Of a DNA stretch of 64,000 nucleotides, positions 29,131-36,270 are shown piece by piece. The stretch covers positions 2,571,882 through 2,635,881 of the forward strand of contig NZ_SJPU01000002.1 of the NCBI RefSeq assembly GCF_007860105.1. The letters are read 5' to 3'. The stretch is from Allorhodopirellula heiligendammensis. Lineage in GTDB: Bacteria > Planctomycetota > Planctomycetia > Pirellulales > Pirellulaceae. The translations under genes and the position numbers were made by a program. Within the stretch, counting starts at the first letter, position 1. Every line of letters starts with the position of its first letter. A model generated the notes under the pieces. The model had not been told where the DNA came from, did not search any database, and worked only from the letters and a program-made list of their open reading frames with translations.

Positions 29131-29163
29131 TCAGCTCCGTCCGACGGAGCCGTCTGGCTACAA
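29131..29163. repeat. Palindromic repeat ending CTGGCTACAA, copy 1
   Basis: GCTCCGTC/GACGGAGC (29134-29141 and 29143-29150) is a perfect palindrome around one base, followed by CGTCTGGCTACAA. A related copy at 29551-29580 keeps GCGGAGCCATCTGGCTACAA. Intergenic and noncoding. Confidence 0.6.
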
Positions 29164-29165
29164 AG

Positions 29166-29250
29166 GTAGGGCCGGTTCTACCGGCCCTACCCTGTGATTC
29201 GCTCATCGCGTCGGTCATCCAACGCGTGCGACCGGTGGAACCGGGCCTAC
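29166..29250. repeat. Interspersed element with terminal inverted repeats, copy 2
   Basis: Begins GTAGGGCCGGTT and ends AACCGGGCCTAC (one mismatch in the inverted repeat). Its left end also forms a perfect local hairpin, GTAGGGCCGGT-TCT-ACCGGCCCTAC (29166-29190). The right half matches the element at 12463-12527. It sits between the sigma gene and the antiporter gene. Confidence 0.7.
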
Positions 29251-29315
29251 TTGCTTGCAGTCGCGCGCTCAGTTGTCTCGAAACGCGATACTCGTCATCC
29301 TCGGCGTTGGTGGCC

Positions 29316-29498
29316 AAATTTTTTCGCGACACTTCTCGCTATCAGCGGCCACCAGCAATTCGATATGTGCGTGAAAGCAAGTGGTCTCGCCCGCCACGTT
29401 GCCCTACGCCTTACGGCAATCCACTCACCATTGAAGTGCTTCTGCTGCAATGCTCGCTAGCCCGCGATATCACACCAGACAAAAATTTTTTGGTGCAT
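29316..29498. repeat. Noncoding element flanked by A/T-tract motifs
   Basis: About 180 bp with no credible coding frame, bounded by CCAAATTTTTTCGCGACAC at the left and CACCAGACAAAAATTTTTTGG at the right; read inward from each end these look like degenerate inverted repeats with an AAATTTTT core. The right-end sequence CCAGACAAAAATTTT also matches 14 of 15 bases of the motif at 25815-25829. It may be a small interspersed element that carries a promoter-like end toward the sigma gene. Not identified. Confidence 0.4.
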
Positions 29499-29550
29499 GA
29501 CCACAAACGCCTTCGATCAGCAATGCGATCTGAGCTACCATTTGCTGATA

Positions 29551-29580
29551 GCTCAGACGGGCGGAGCCATCTGGCTACAA
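29551..29580. repeat. Palindromic repeat ending CTGGCTACAA, copy 2
   Basis: GCTCAGACGGGCGGAGCC followed by ATCTGGCTACAA resembles 29134-29163 and is oriented the same way. It lies 44 bp before the antiporter start. Together with the two preceding elements it fills nearly the whole 584-bp gap between sigma gene and antiporter. Confidence 0.5.
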
Positions 29581-29623
29581 TGTTACCAGCCCTTCCAATT
29601 CCCTGTTAACCTGATCCCGCGCC

Positions 29624-31537
29624 ATGGACTTTCTGCTTTACTTGGCCCTGGTGCCCGCTCTGGGTGTGACGGCTCAGTGGTTGGCATGGCGAACCGGATT
29701 TCCCAGCATTCTGGTGCTTCTGCTGTTCGGCGTCTGTTTGGGATGGTTTGTACAACCCGACGCTTTCTTAGCTGACTTAACCGACGGCGACCATTCCGCT
29801 GGCCCGAATCTACTGTTCCCCTTGGTCGCCCTGTCGGTGGGCGTGATTATGTTTGAGGGGGGCCTGACACTCAAACTCGGTGAACTACGCGAATCTGGAT
29901 CGGCGTCGCTGCGGTTGGTGACGATCGGGGCGTTGCTCTCGTTTGTGGGTAACACGATCGCGGCGCACTACTTACTGCACTGGGGCTGGCAACTCAGCGC
30001 TCTCTTGGGCGCGATCCTGGTGGTTACCGGCCCGACCGTCATCGGTCCGCTGCTGCGCCAGGTGCGGCCAAGTCGCCGAGTTGCCTCGACGTTGAAATGG
30101 GAAGGCATTGTCATCGACCCCATCGGCGCGGTACTCGCCGTGTTGGTCTACGAAGAAGTACTGCTGCAGCATGCATCACCGGAATGGACGAGTGTACTGA
30201 AGTCGCTAACGTGGACCCTCACGGTTGGCCTCGTCCTCGGCTGCGTCGGTGGCGCCGTGCTGACCCAGGCGCTGCGACGCTTCTGGGTCCCCGATCACTT
30301 GCACGGCGTGGCTGCCCTCACACTCTCTCTGTTACTGTTCGCGATCAGCAATGAACTGGCACATGAGTCGGGGTTGATCACCGTGACCGTGTTAGGAATT
30401 TGGTTGACCAACCAGAAGCACTTCAATATTGAACATATCGTTGAGCTGAAGGAGAACTTGCGGACATTGCTGATCGGCTGTCTGTTCATTGTGCTCGGAT
30501 CGCGGGTGGATTTGGCGGATATAGGCGCCATTGGATTGCCCGGACTCGCTCTGCTCCTGGCGTTGGTCTTAGTCGTCCGCCCACTTTCAGTCTACCTGTC
30601 GCTACTGGGCAGCCCGCTGAACTATCGTGAACGAACATTTATTGCAGGGCTCGCCCCTCGTGGGATTGTCGCTGCGGCCGTCAGCAGTGTGTTCGCTCTG
30701 GGCATGGAGAGCCGCAGCGATTTGGTTATTCCTGGCTCAAGCCAACTCGCGACAGTCACTTTCCTGGTCATCATTGGCACAGTGACGGTCTACGGCATCG
30801 CCGCGGGGCCGCTGGCAAGATTTCTGAAACTTGCCGAGGAGGCATCTCACGGAATCCTGATTGTTGGCGCCGACCCATGGGTCCGCGAATTCGCCGGGGA
30901 GCTGCATAATGCCAAGATTCCGCTGCTGTTAGTGGACACGAATTACAACAAGGTCAGCCAAGCAAGAATGGCAGGAATTCGAGCTGAATGTGCCAATATT
31001 CTCAATGAACATGTCCGCGACGAGCTCGACCTAACAGGGATCAGTCGATTCATGGCCCTCACCCCCAACGACGAAGTCAACTCGCTCGCACTGCGCGAGT
31101 GCCGCCACCGATTTGATTCCTCGCGGCTGTATCAACTCACCTTCAAAACCAAAGTCACTCCCGGCCGGCGCGAGCTGACCAAAAGTCTGGTCGGACGAGA
31201 ACTGTTTGGTAAAGGTGTCACCTACTCAAGACTGCGTGATATGCACGATGCTGGTGCCGTCATGAAGTCGACTAAATTATCGGCCGAATTCACCTATGAG
31301 AAATTCACCGCGAAGTATGGCGAGCAAGCGATCGTGATGTGTTCGATCGACGGCGAAGGACTGTTGAAAATCAATACGATCGACGACCCACTCGTTCCTG
31401 TTGCGGGACAAACGATCCTCGCGTTTGTTACGGTCAGCCCGATCCCATCGCAGCATGCGTCGCAGGAAAATGACTCCTCTCACGAGGCGGCGGACCATGA
31501 CTTATCAGAAACAGACGAGACCGATACTCATGTTTGA
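29624..31537 (+). CDS. Monovalent cation:proton antiporter with TrkA-N domain (CPA family)
   Basis: A 637-residue inner-membrane protein. About 12 helices in residues 1-400 show the antiporter fold: GFPSILVLLLFGVCLGW, MFEGGLTLKLGELRESG, GAILVVTGPTVIGPLLRQVR, and LAPRGIVAAAVSSVFAL. The soluble tail starts with a Rossmann TrkA-N-like domain (GILIVGADPWVREFAGELHN, about 413-432), followed by a TrkA-C-like segment to about 610. Such proteins exchange Na+ or K+ for H+ and are gated by NAD(H) or nucleotides. Its last codons overlap the start of the next gene, so it leads a three-gene operon. Confidence 0.92.
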   Translation: MDFLLYLALVPALGVTAQWLAWRTGFPSILVLLLFGVCLGWFVQPDAFLADLTDGDHSAGPNLLFPLVALSVGVIMFEGGLTLKLGELRESGSASLRLVTIGALLSFVGNTIAAHYLLHWGWQLSALLGAILVVTGPTVIGPLLRQVRPSRRVASTLKWEGIVIDPIGAVLAVLVYEEVLLQHASPEWTSVLKSLTWTLTVGLVLGCVGGAVLTQALRRFWVPDHLHGVAALTLSLLLFAISNELAHESGLITVTVLGIWLTNQKHFNIEHIVELKENLRTLLIGCLFIVLGSRVDLADIGAIGLPGLALLLALVLVVRPLSVYLSLLGSPLNYRERTFIAGLAPRGIVAAAVSSVFALGMESRSDLVIPGSSQLATVTFLVIIGTVTVYGIAAGPLARFLKLAEEASHGILIVGADPWVREFAGELHNAKIPLLLVDTNYNKVSQARMAGIRAECANILNEHVRDELDLTGISRFMALTPNDEVNSLALRECRHRFDSSRLYQLTFKTKVTPGRRELTKSLVGRELFGKGVTYSRLRDMHDAGAVMKSTKLSAEFTYEKFTAKYGEQAIVMCSIDGEGLLKINTIDDPLVPVAGQTILAFVTVSPIPSQHASQENDSSHEAADHDLSETDETDTHV

Positions 31538-32189
31538 TCCTTTTGCCGCAACGCTCGCGTTTTCGCCACTGATTGTTTACGTGCTCTGTTTATCAATCAT
31601 TCGCATCGGTGGTTTTGTATGGGTGACAACGGGCGCCCGTGACACAGCCGCCGTCTTAGTTGCGATATCAGGTTTGATCGTGATCGGACCAATGGAATTG
31701 TTCTTCCCCAACGCGACGGCGTCGCTGCTCGGCGCATGGGTCTGGATCCCCTTGATGCTGCTCTATTTTCTATTCGCTTGCTTGGTCGTCATTAACAGTC
31801 GACCGAAACTCGTCATCTATGGCCGCACGCTCGAAGAGGTCTACCCCGCGATGGTCCGGGCCGCCCGAGCAATGGATTCCAATGCCATTGAACACGAAGA
31901 GCAACTGCAGATACACCTGCCTGCATTGACCACCCACATACGGCTCGACCCCGTCCGGGGGAACGACTGCAGCAGTGTGGTCGCGTTTGAACCGACCCTT
32001 CCGCTCGCCTTTTGGAACCAGCTCGCCAATCATCTCCGCACTGAACTACGTCCCACTCCGCCTCCCTATCCTCGCCGGGGCTGGGCGATGTTAATCATGG
32101 CGACGATGACCGCATTCTTCTTAGTTCGATATATCGCAGCCCAACCCGCACTACTCGTCGAAGGATTTCACGAGTGGTTCATTCGGTAA
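31530..32189 (+). CDS. Small membrane protein of unknown function
   Basis: A 219-residue protein starting at ATG 31530, which overlaps the antiporter stop by 8 bp in another frame. Two or three N-terminal membrane helices (about 5-90), a soluble middle domain (about 95-190, RPKLVIYGRTLEEVYPAMVR) and a last helix (about 192-207, AMLIMATMTAFFLVRYIAAQ). No known family recognised. The overlaps on both sides suggest it works with the antiporter or the flippase-like protein. An upstream in-frame start (31401) would lie inside the antiporter gene and is unlikely. Confidence 0.7.
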   Translation: MFDPFAATLAFSPLIVYVLCLSIIRIGGFVWVTTGARDTAAVLVAISGLIVIGPMELFFPNATASLLGAWVWIPLMLLYFLFACLVVINSRPKLVIYGRTLEEVYPAMVRAARAMDSNAIEHEEQLQIHLPALTTHIRLDPVRGNDCSSVVAFEPTLPLAFWNQLANHLRTELRPTPPPYPRRGWAMLIMATMTAFFLVRYIAAQPALLVEGFHEWFIR

Positions 32190-33271
32190 ATGATGCAGAC
32201 GCTCCGCCGCGACGAACATCCACAGCGATCGGTATCGGGTTCAAGATTGGAAAATTCGTCGCGCCAGTCCTAATTATCGGGTACTTGCTGTGGCGGATGC
32301 CAGCGTCGAACTGGCAACAACTCTCCGAGCGTCCGATCAACTATCCCGTGTTGGCGGCAGCGTTGGGCGTGGCCATGGTCGCACTCTTCGTGTCATTTCT
32401 GCGTTGGTGGATGCTGGTGCGATGCCAAGGCATCCCGTTGAGCTTGCTCGAGTCGCTACGGCTTAGCTCGATTTGCTTTCTACTGAGTTTTGTGTCCGCA
32501 GGCAGCGTGGGTGGAGATCTATTCAAAGCTGTGTTCCTCGCTCGGCGGAGTCCGGGGAAGCGGGTGGCGGCAGTCGCATCGGTGTTCGTCGATCGGGGCT
32601 CGGGCATGTACGGATTGCTGCTGCTCGTTTCGGTCGGCCTGATCATGCGTGAGTCAACCGATCCGTTCGAGTTCAACGGTCTCAGCATTGAGAACATCAA
32701 ATGGATTGTGGGCGGACTGTTGGGTACCGGTACCGCCGTCCTGCTGTTACTCGTCCTGGGCGGCAAGATCGTCGATCGTGTGATTCAACAACTCTCGGGT
32801 GCCGCCATGGTGGGCCCGTTGATCGAGAAAATCGGCCCGCCCCTGCGAGCCTTTCATCATCATCCGTGGGCGTTTGGACTATCACTGCTAATGAGCGTAT
32901 GCGTCCAAGGATGCTTCGTGGTCAGCATGTACCTGATCGCCACATCGATGTACGCGGCACCGCCGACGCTCGCTGAGCATTTTGTGATCGTCCCGATTGG
33001 TATGCTCGCCTCAGCCCTGCCCATCACGCCCGCAGGAATTGGCGTGCTCGAAGTCACAATTGAGACGCTCTACCACCTCGTACCAGCCCGAGCAACGGAC
33101 GCATCCGGTACGCTGGTCGCACTCGTTTTTGAGCTGGTGAAGCTCGTGATTGCGGGTATCGGCACGGTTTTCTATTGGACCGCTGGCAAAGATGTTCAAG
33201 AGAGCTTGGAGTACGCCGAAGAGCACCCCGAAGGTATGGCGGCCGATTCGATCAGCGACGCCACCGCCTGA
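32174..33271 (+). CDS. Lysylphosphatidylglycerol synthase TM-region-like flippase (UPF0104 type)
   Basis: A 365-residue protein with about eight membrane helices. Family features: SFLRWWMLVRCQGIPLSLLE, the FVSAGSVGGDLFKAVFLARR loop (family pattern SxGGDxxKxxxLxR), and VFVDRGSGMYGLLLL (family pattern DRxxGL). A TPAGIGVLEVTI motif (P-x-G-x-G-x-x-E) lies near residue 280. This is the membrane half of MprF-type proteins, often alone and implicated in lipid translocation; the aminoacyl-transferase domain is absent. It overlaps the previous gene by 16 bp. Lipid substrate unknown. Confidence 0.85.
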   Translation: MVHSVNDADAPPRRTSTAIGIGFKIGKFVAPVLIIGYLLWRMPASNWQQLSERPINYPVLAAALGVAMVALFVSFLRWWMLVRCQGIPLSLLESLRLSSICFLLSFVSAGSVGGDLFKAVFLARRSPGKRVAAVASVFVDRGSGMYGLLLLVSVGLIMRESTDPFEFNGLSIENIKWIVGGLLGTGTAVLLLLVLGGKIVDRVIQQLSGAAMVGPLIEKIGPPLRAFHHHPWAFGLSLLMSVCVQGCFVVSMYLIATSMYAAPPTLAEHFVIVPIGMLASALPITPAGIGVLEVTIETLYHLVPARATDASGTLVALVFELVKLVIAGIGTVFYWTAGKDVQESLEYAEEHPEGMAADSISDATA

Positions 33272-33283
33272 GCCTGCGTCGCT

Positions 33284-33325
33284 GCGGGAGCGGGAGCGGG
33301 AGCGGGAGCGGGAGCGGGAGCGGGA
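33284..33325. repeat. Seven-copy GCGGGA tandem repeat
   Basis: Seven exact 6-bp units begin 13 bases after the stop of the flippase-like gene. The array is noncoding as placed, and its copy number is likely variable. The rest of the gap to 33463 shows nothing else recognisable. Confidence 0.9.
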
Positions 33326-33463
33326 GGCCCCGCCCCTAGTCAAGGAAAGGCTTTGGCTGGGTAAATCGCCCCATCCCAGGACGGACTTCTCCCGCCGTGA
33401 TTTTCCCGCGGAATTCATTCGCTGGCGTCAGCTCGCAGCGCCCCCGTTTGCGATCTCCTCGCT

Positions 33464-34456
33464 TCACGCCAGTGCCCGCTGCAACGCCTCACGCACGACC
33501 GGCAAGACTCGCTCTTGAACGTCAGCGAGTGTTCCTTCTTGGAATGCGCCCGCGGCCGCCTTATGGCCACCGCCACCGAACTGACGAGCGATCTCGTTGC
33601 AATCAAACGCACAACGACTGCGAAAAGACAGCTTGAAACCACCGCGAAGCTGTTCGACAAAGATCACAGCGGCCTGCGTGCCCCGGATCGACAGTGTCAG
33701 ATTGATGGCATCTTCGGTGTCACTGGCCTCGGCTCCGCAGTCGGCAAAATCCCCTTTGCTGACATGCGTGTAAACGAGCGCACCATCCATCTCGGTGGTG
33801 GTTCGGGAGAGAATTAAACCACGCAGTTTCAGACGCCCGATCGTGTCTCGCTCATATAAATCTCCGTACACTTCGCTCGGAACGACGCCGACCTCCATCA
33901 GCCTCGCAATCACACGGTACGTTTCCGGCGTCACCGAAGGAAACCGAAACCATCCTGTGTCAGTCGCGATTGCCGCAAACACGGGCACCGCCATCGCGCG
34001 GGTGAGCGGAACATGGAACGCATCGGCGGCCTGAACCACCAACTGTCCGGTCGCTTCAGCCTGGTAGTCCTTGTACATCGTGGCGCCGAGATCGTCTTCG
34101 CCCACATGGTGATCGAGCACCATTTTGTCTGCCCGAGACGCACGAATGACGTCGCCCATGTCGCCCAGCTGTGCCCAGGCGCTGGTGTCGAGAATCATGA
34201 TGCAGTCGGCCTTCACATCCTCGGCTTCGACGCTATCGCCGAGCACATCGATATTCCCTGCCGGGTCCAGGAACGAAAGCGCCGGCGGCGTGCGGTGAGC
34301 GTTGATGATCCGGACGTCCTTGCCGATCGCCCGGAGGACCTCAGCCATGCCCAGTTCACTGCCCAAGGCATCACAGTCAGGGCGAATATGACTGACCAAA
34401 ACAAACGATTGATAATGGCTGATTTGATCGACGAAGGCTTTCCAATTGACTCCCAC
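33464..34456 (-). CDS. nrnA: DHH/DHHA1 phosphoesterase, NrnA-like (oligoribonuclease / pAp phosphatase)
   Basis: A 330-residue protein of the RecJ-like DHH family. Metal-binding motifs: LVSHIRPDCDALGSE (His23, Asp27, Asp29), LDTSAW (Asp near 90), DHHVGEDD (about 116-123). The C-terminal DHHA1 motif GGGGHKAAAG is the substrate-binding loop. NrnA enzymes degrade 2-5-nt RNAs, dephosphorylate pAp, and some members cleave pGpG. Start is GTG 34456. The gap to the upstream GGDEF-RibF gene is only 33 bp, same strand, so they are probably one transcript. ribF and nrnA are neighbours in many bacteria, which fits. Confidence 0.9.
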   Translation of the reverse strand: MGVNWKAFVDQISHYQSFVLVSHIRPDCDALGSELGMAEVLRAIGKDVRIINAHRTPPALSFLDPAGNIDVLGDSVEAEDVKADCIMILDTSAWAQLGDMGDVIRASRADKMVLDHHVGEDDLGATMYKDYQAEATGQLVVQAADAFHVPLTRAMAVPVFAAIATDTGWFRFPSVTPETYRVIARLMEVGVVPSEVYGDLYERDTIGRLKLRGLILSRTTTEMDGALVYTHVSKGDFADCGAEASDTEDAINLTLSIRGTQAAVIFVEQLRGGFKLSFRSRCAFDCNEIARQFGGGGHKAAAGAFQEGTLADVQERVLPVVREALQRALA

Positions 34457-34489
34457 GGAGACACTTTCTTTCTAAAGATGAAACGGTTG

Positions 34490-36241
34490 TTAACGAGATT
34501 GTATTTGGGAAGCGAGGCTGCGCACGGTCGCGATATCCCGCTGGATCTGTACCGCGAGCGTTTCAGCACTCTTGAATTTTTCGACTCCACGGAGTTGATC
34601 GAGCCAGTGAACCGTCACTGTTTGACCATACAGGTCGCCATCGTAATCTAAACAATGAACCTCGACCTTAGTCCGCTGTTCATCGTCAAAGGTGGGGTTG
34701 GGCCCGACGTGCACTGCAGCGAGCAGCGGGCCAACGGCAGGTCCTTGCGCGGGTGAACCTTGCCGGGCCAGCACCTCCCCAGACAAACCCGCTCTAGGCA
34801 ATCCCGCTCTAGGCAATCCCTGGCCGGTGACGTAGGCGGCGTAGACGCCATGGCCCGGAATGAGCGTGGCGACCTCCACTAAGTTGGCGGTCGGGAACCC
34901 CAACGAACGCCCGCGTCCGGCACCCGCAGCCACCCGTCCACTGATCTGATAAGTCGACTGCAGCATGGTGTTGGCTGACCGTATCTGGCCCGCCGAGATA
35001 GCCTCGCGGATCCGCGAACTGCTGACCATGCGTTCCTCCTCCATGCGAGGCTCGACGATCTCCAGAGATTTTCCTGACTGCTCGCACAAAACTCGCAATC
35101 GATTGATGTCACCGCCGCGATCTCGACCAAAGAAAAAATTAGGCCCCTCGACGACGCTCTCCGCCTGCAGGCGATTGGCGATCAACAACTCAAAGAATTC
35201 GTCAGCCGTGTGATTGAGGAATTCCAGCGAGGCTGGGCAAACAACCAGGGCGTCGATCCCGAGTTCACCCATCAACTCGGCGCGTCTGGGAATCGTCGTC
35301 AAACGGGCGGGAGCACTATGCGGTCGCAAGACGGTTGCGGGGTGCGGGTCGAGAACCACCACCACGGCGGGCCCCCCCACTCGATCGGCTGCCGCGCGAA
35401 CGCGCGCGAGCAACTCTCGATGGCCCGCGTGCACGCCGTCAAAATTGCCGATACTGACAGCTCCCCGTTTGACTCGATCCTGCACCTCCGGAACGCTCTC
35501 CAGCTCGTCCAAATGGCAGGTCAGAATGGGAGCAGGGCAGGGCGGTTTCATTTCCAGACGGGTATCGTTCTCGAACTTGGGACGGAGAATGTTGCCAGTA
35601 TGCCCGATCGGTGCGGATTCCGTTAGGGCGGCGTCGAAACAGACTTGGTTACGGCCTCGCTTTTTTGCCAGGTAGAGAGCTTTATCGGCCTGTCGCACCA
35701 CCGCCTCCACCGACAACTCGGTGTTACATCGGCTCAGCCCCACGCTGATCGTGACCTCAATCGCAGCATGCCCAACCTCGATGGGCCGCTCGGAAATCCG
35801 CTTGCACAATTGGTTGAATCGGGCAGCAGCAACCTCGACGGGCGCAACGATCAGAATCGCGAATTCGTCGCCACCATGCCGTGCGACCATACTCGCGTTG
35901 CCACATCCACCCTCCAACGTCGAGGCAATTCGCTGCAAGACGATGTCGCCGACAGGGTGCCCGTACGAATCGTTGATCGCTTTGAAATGATCGACGTCGA
36001 CTAACGCCAATACAAACGAATTGCCCTCCTCGTGGCATGCTTGAAACAATGCATCGAGACATTTATCGAAGGCGCGGCGGTTGGACAACCCTGTCAACGC
36101 GTCGGTGTGCGCCTCGGTAAGGTAGTTTTCGCTGCGCCGCGTCCGCCGGCCCAGCAACAACCCCATGGCGAAACTGCCCCCTGAGAGCAGGCAGGCAACG
36201 ATCACGCCAACGACGAGCAAAATGGCGTTCTCATTCAACAT
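34490..36241 (-). CDS. ribF: GGDEF domain fused to bifunctional riboflavin kinase/FAD synthetase
   Basis: One uninterrupted 583-residue frame. A membrane helix (about 6-30) leads to a GGDEF domain (about 42-205): THTDALTGLSNRRAFD-type start, VDVDHFKAINDSYGHPVGD, and the active-site GGDEF at 123-127. The upstream RxxD inhibitory site is absent (Gly114 and Ser117 occupy its positions). After a short linker comes complete RibF (about 235-583): the FAD synthetase motif GNFDGVHAGH (265-274), the flavokinase motif GRGRSLGFPTANL (442-454) and Glu527 in KVEVHCLDYDGDLYG. RibF makes FMN and FAD; GGDEF makes cyclic di-GMP. A Met at 231 could allow separate RibF translation. A 15-bp duplicated stretch (GLPRAGLPRAGL, about 475-486) sits in the flavokinase domain. 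Confidence 0.9.
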   Translation of the reverse strand: MLNENAILLVVGVIVACLLSGGSFAMGLLLGRRTRRSENYLTEAHTDALTGLSNRRAFDKCLDALFQACHEEGNSFVLALVDVDHFKAINDSYGHPVGDIVLQRIASTLEGGCGNASMVARHGGDEFAILIVAPVEVAAARFNQLCKRISERPIEVGHAAIEVTISVGLSRCNTELSVEAVVRQADKALYLAKKRGRNQVCFDAALTESAPIGHTGNILRPKFENDTRLEMKPPCPAPILTCHLDELESVPEVQDRVKRGAVSIGNFDGVHAGHRELLARVRAAADRVGGPAVVVVLDPHPATVLRPHSAPARLTTIPRRAELMGELGIDALVVCPASLEFLNHTADEFFELLIANRLQAESVVEGPNFFFGRDRGGDINRLRVLCEQSGKSLEIVEPRMEEERMVSSSRIREAISAGQIRSANTMLQSTYQISGRVAAGAGRGRSLGFPTANLVEVATLIPGHGVYAAYVTGQGLPRAGLPRAGLSGEVLARQGSPAQGPAVGPLLAAVHVGPNPTFDDEQRTKVEVHCLDYDGDLYGQTVTVHWLDQLRGVEKFKSAETLAVQIQRDIATVRSLASQIQSR

Positions 36242-36270
36242 GGCTGCGAACTGTGAGTCTCTCCGACCGG

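Noticed and set aside
34013-34651. 212-residue + strand ORF
   Set aside because: Antisense to nrnA and the end of the GGDEF-RibF gene, both with intact catalytic motifs.
36242-36270. FMN riboswitch before ribF
   Set aside because: The gap to glgC is only 29 bp, far too short for the RFN element, and none of its conserved sequence is seen.
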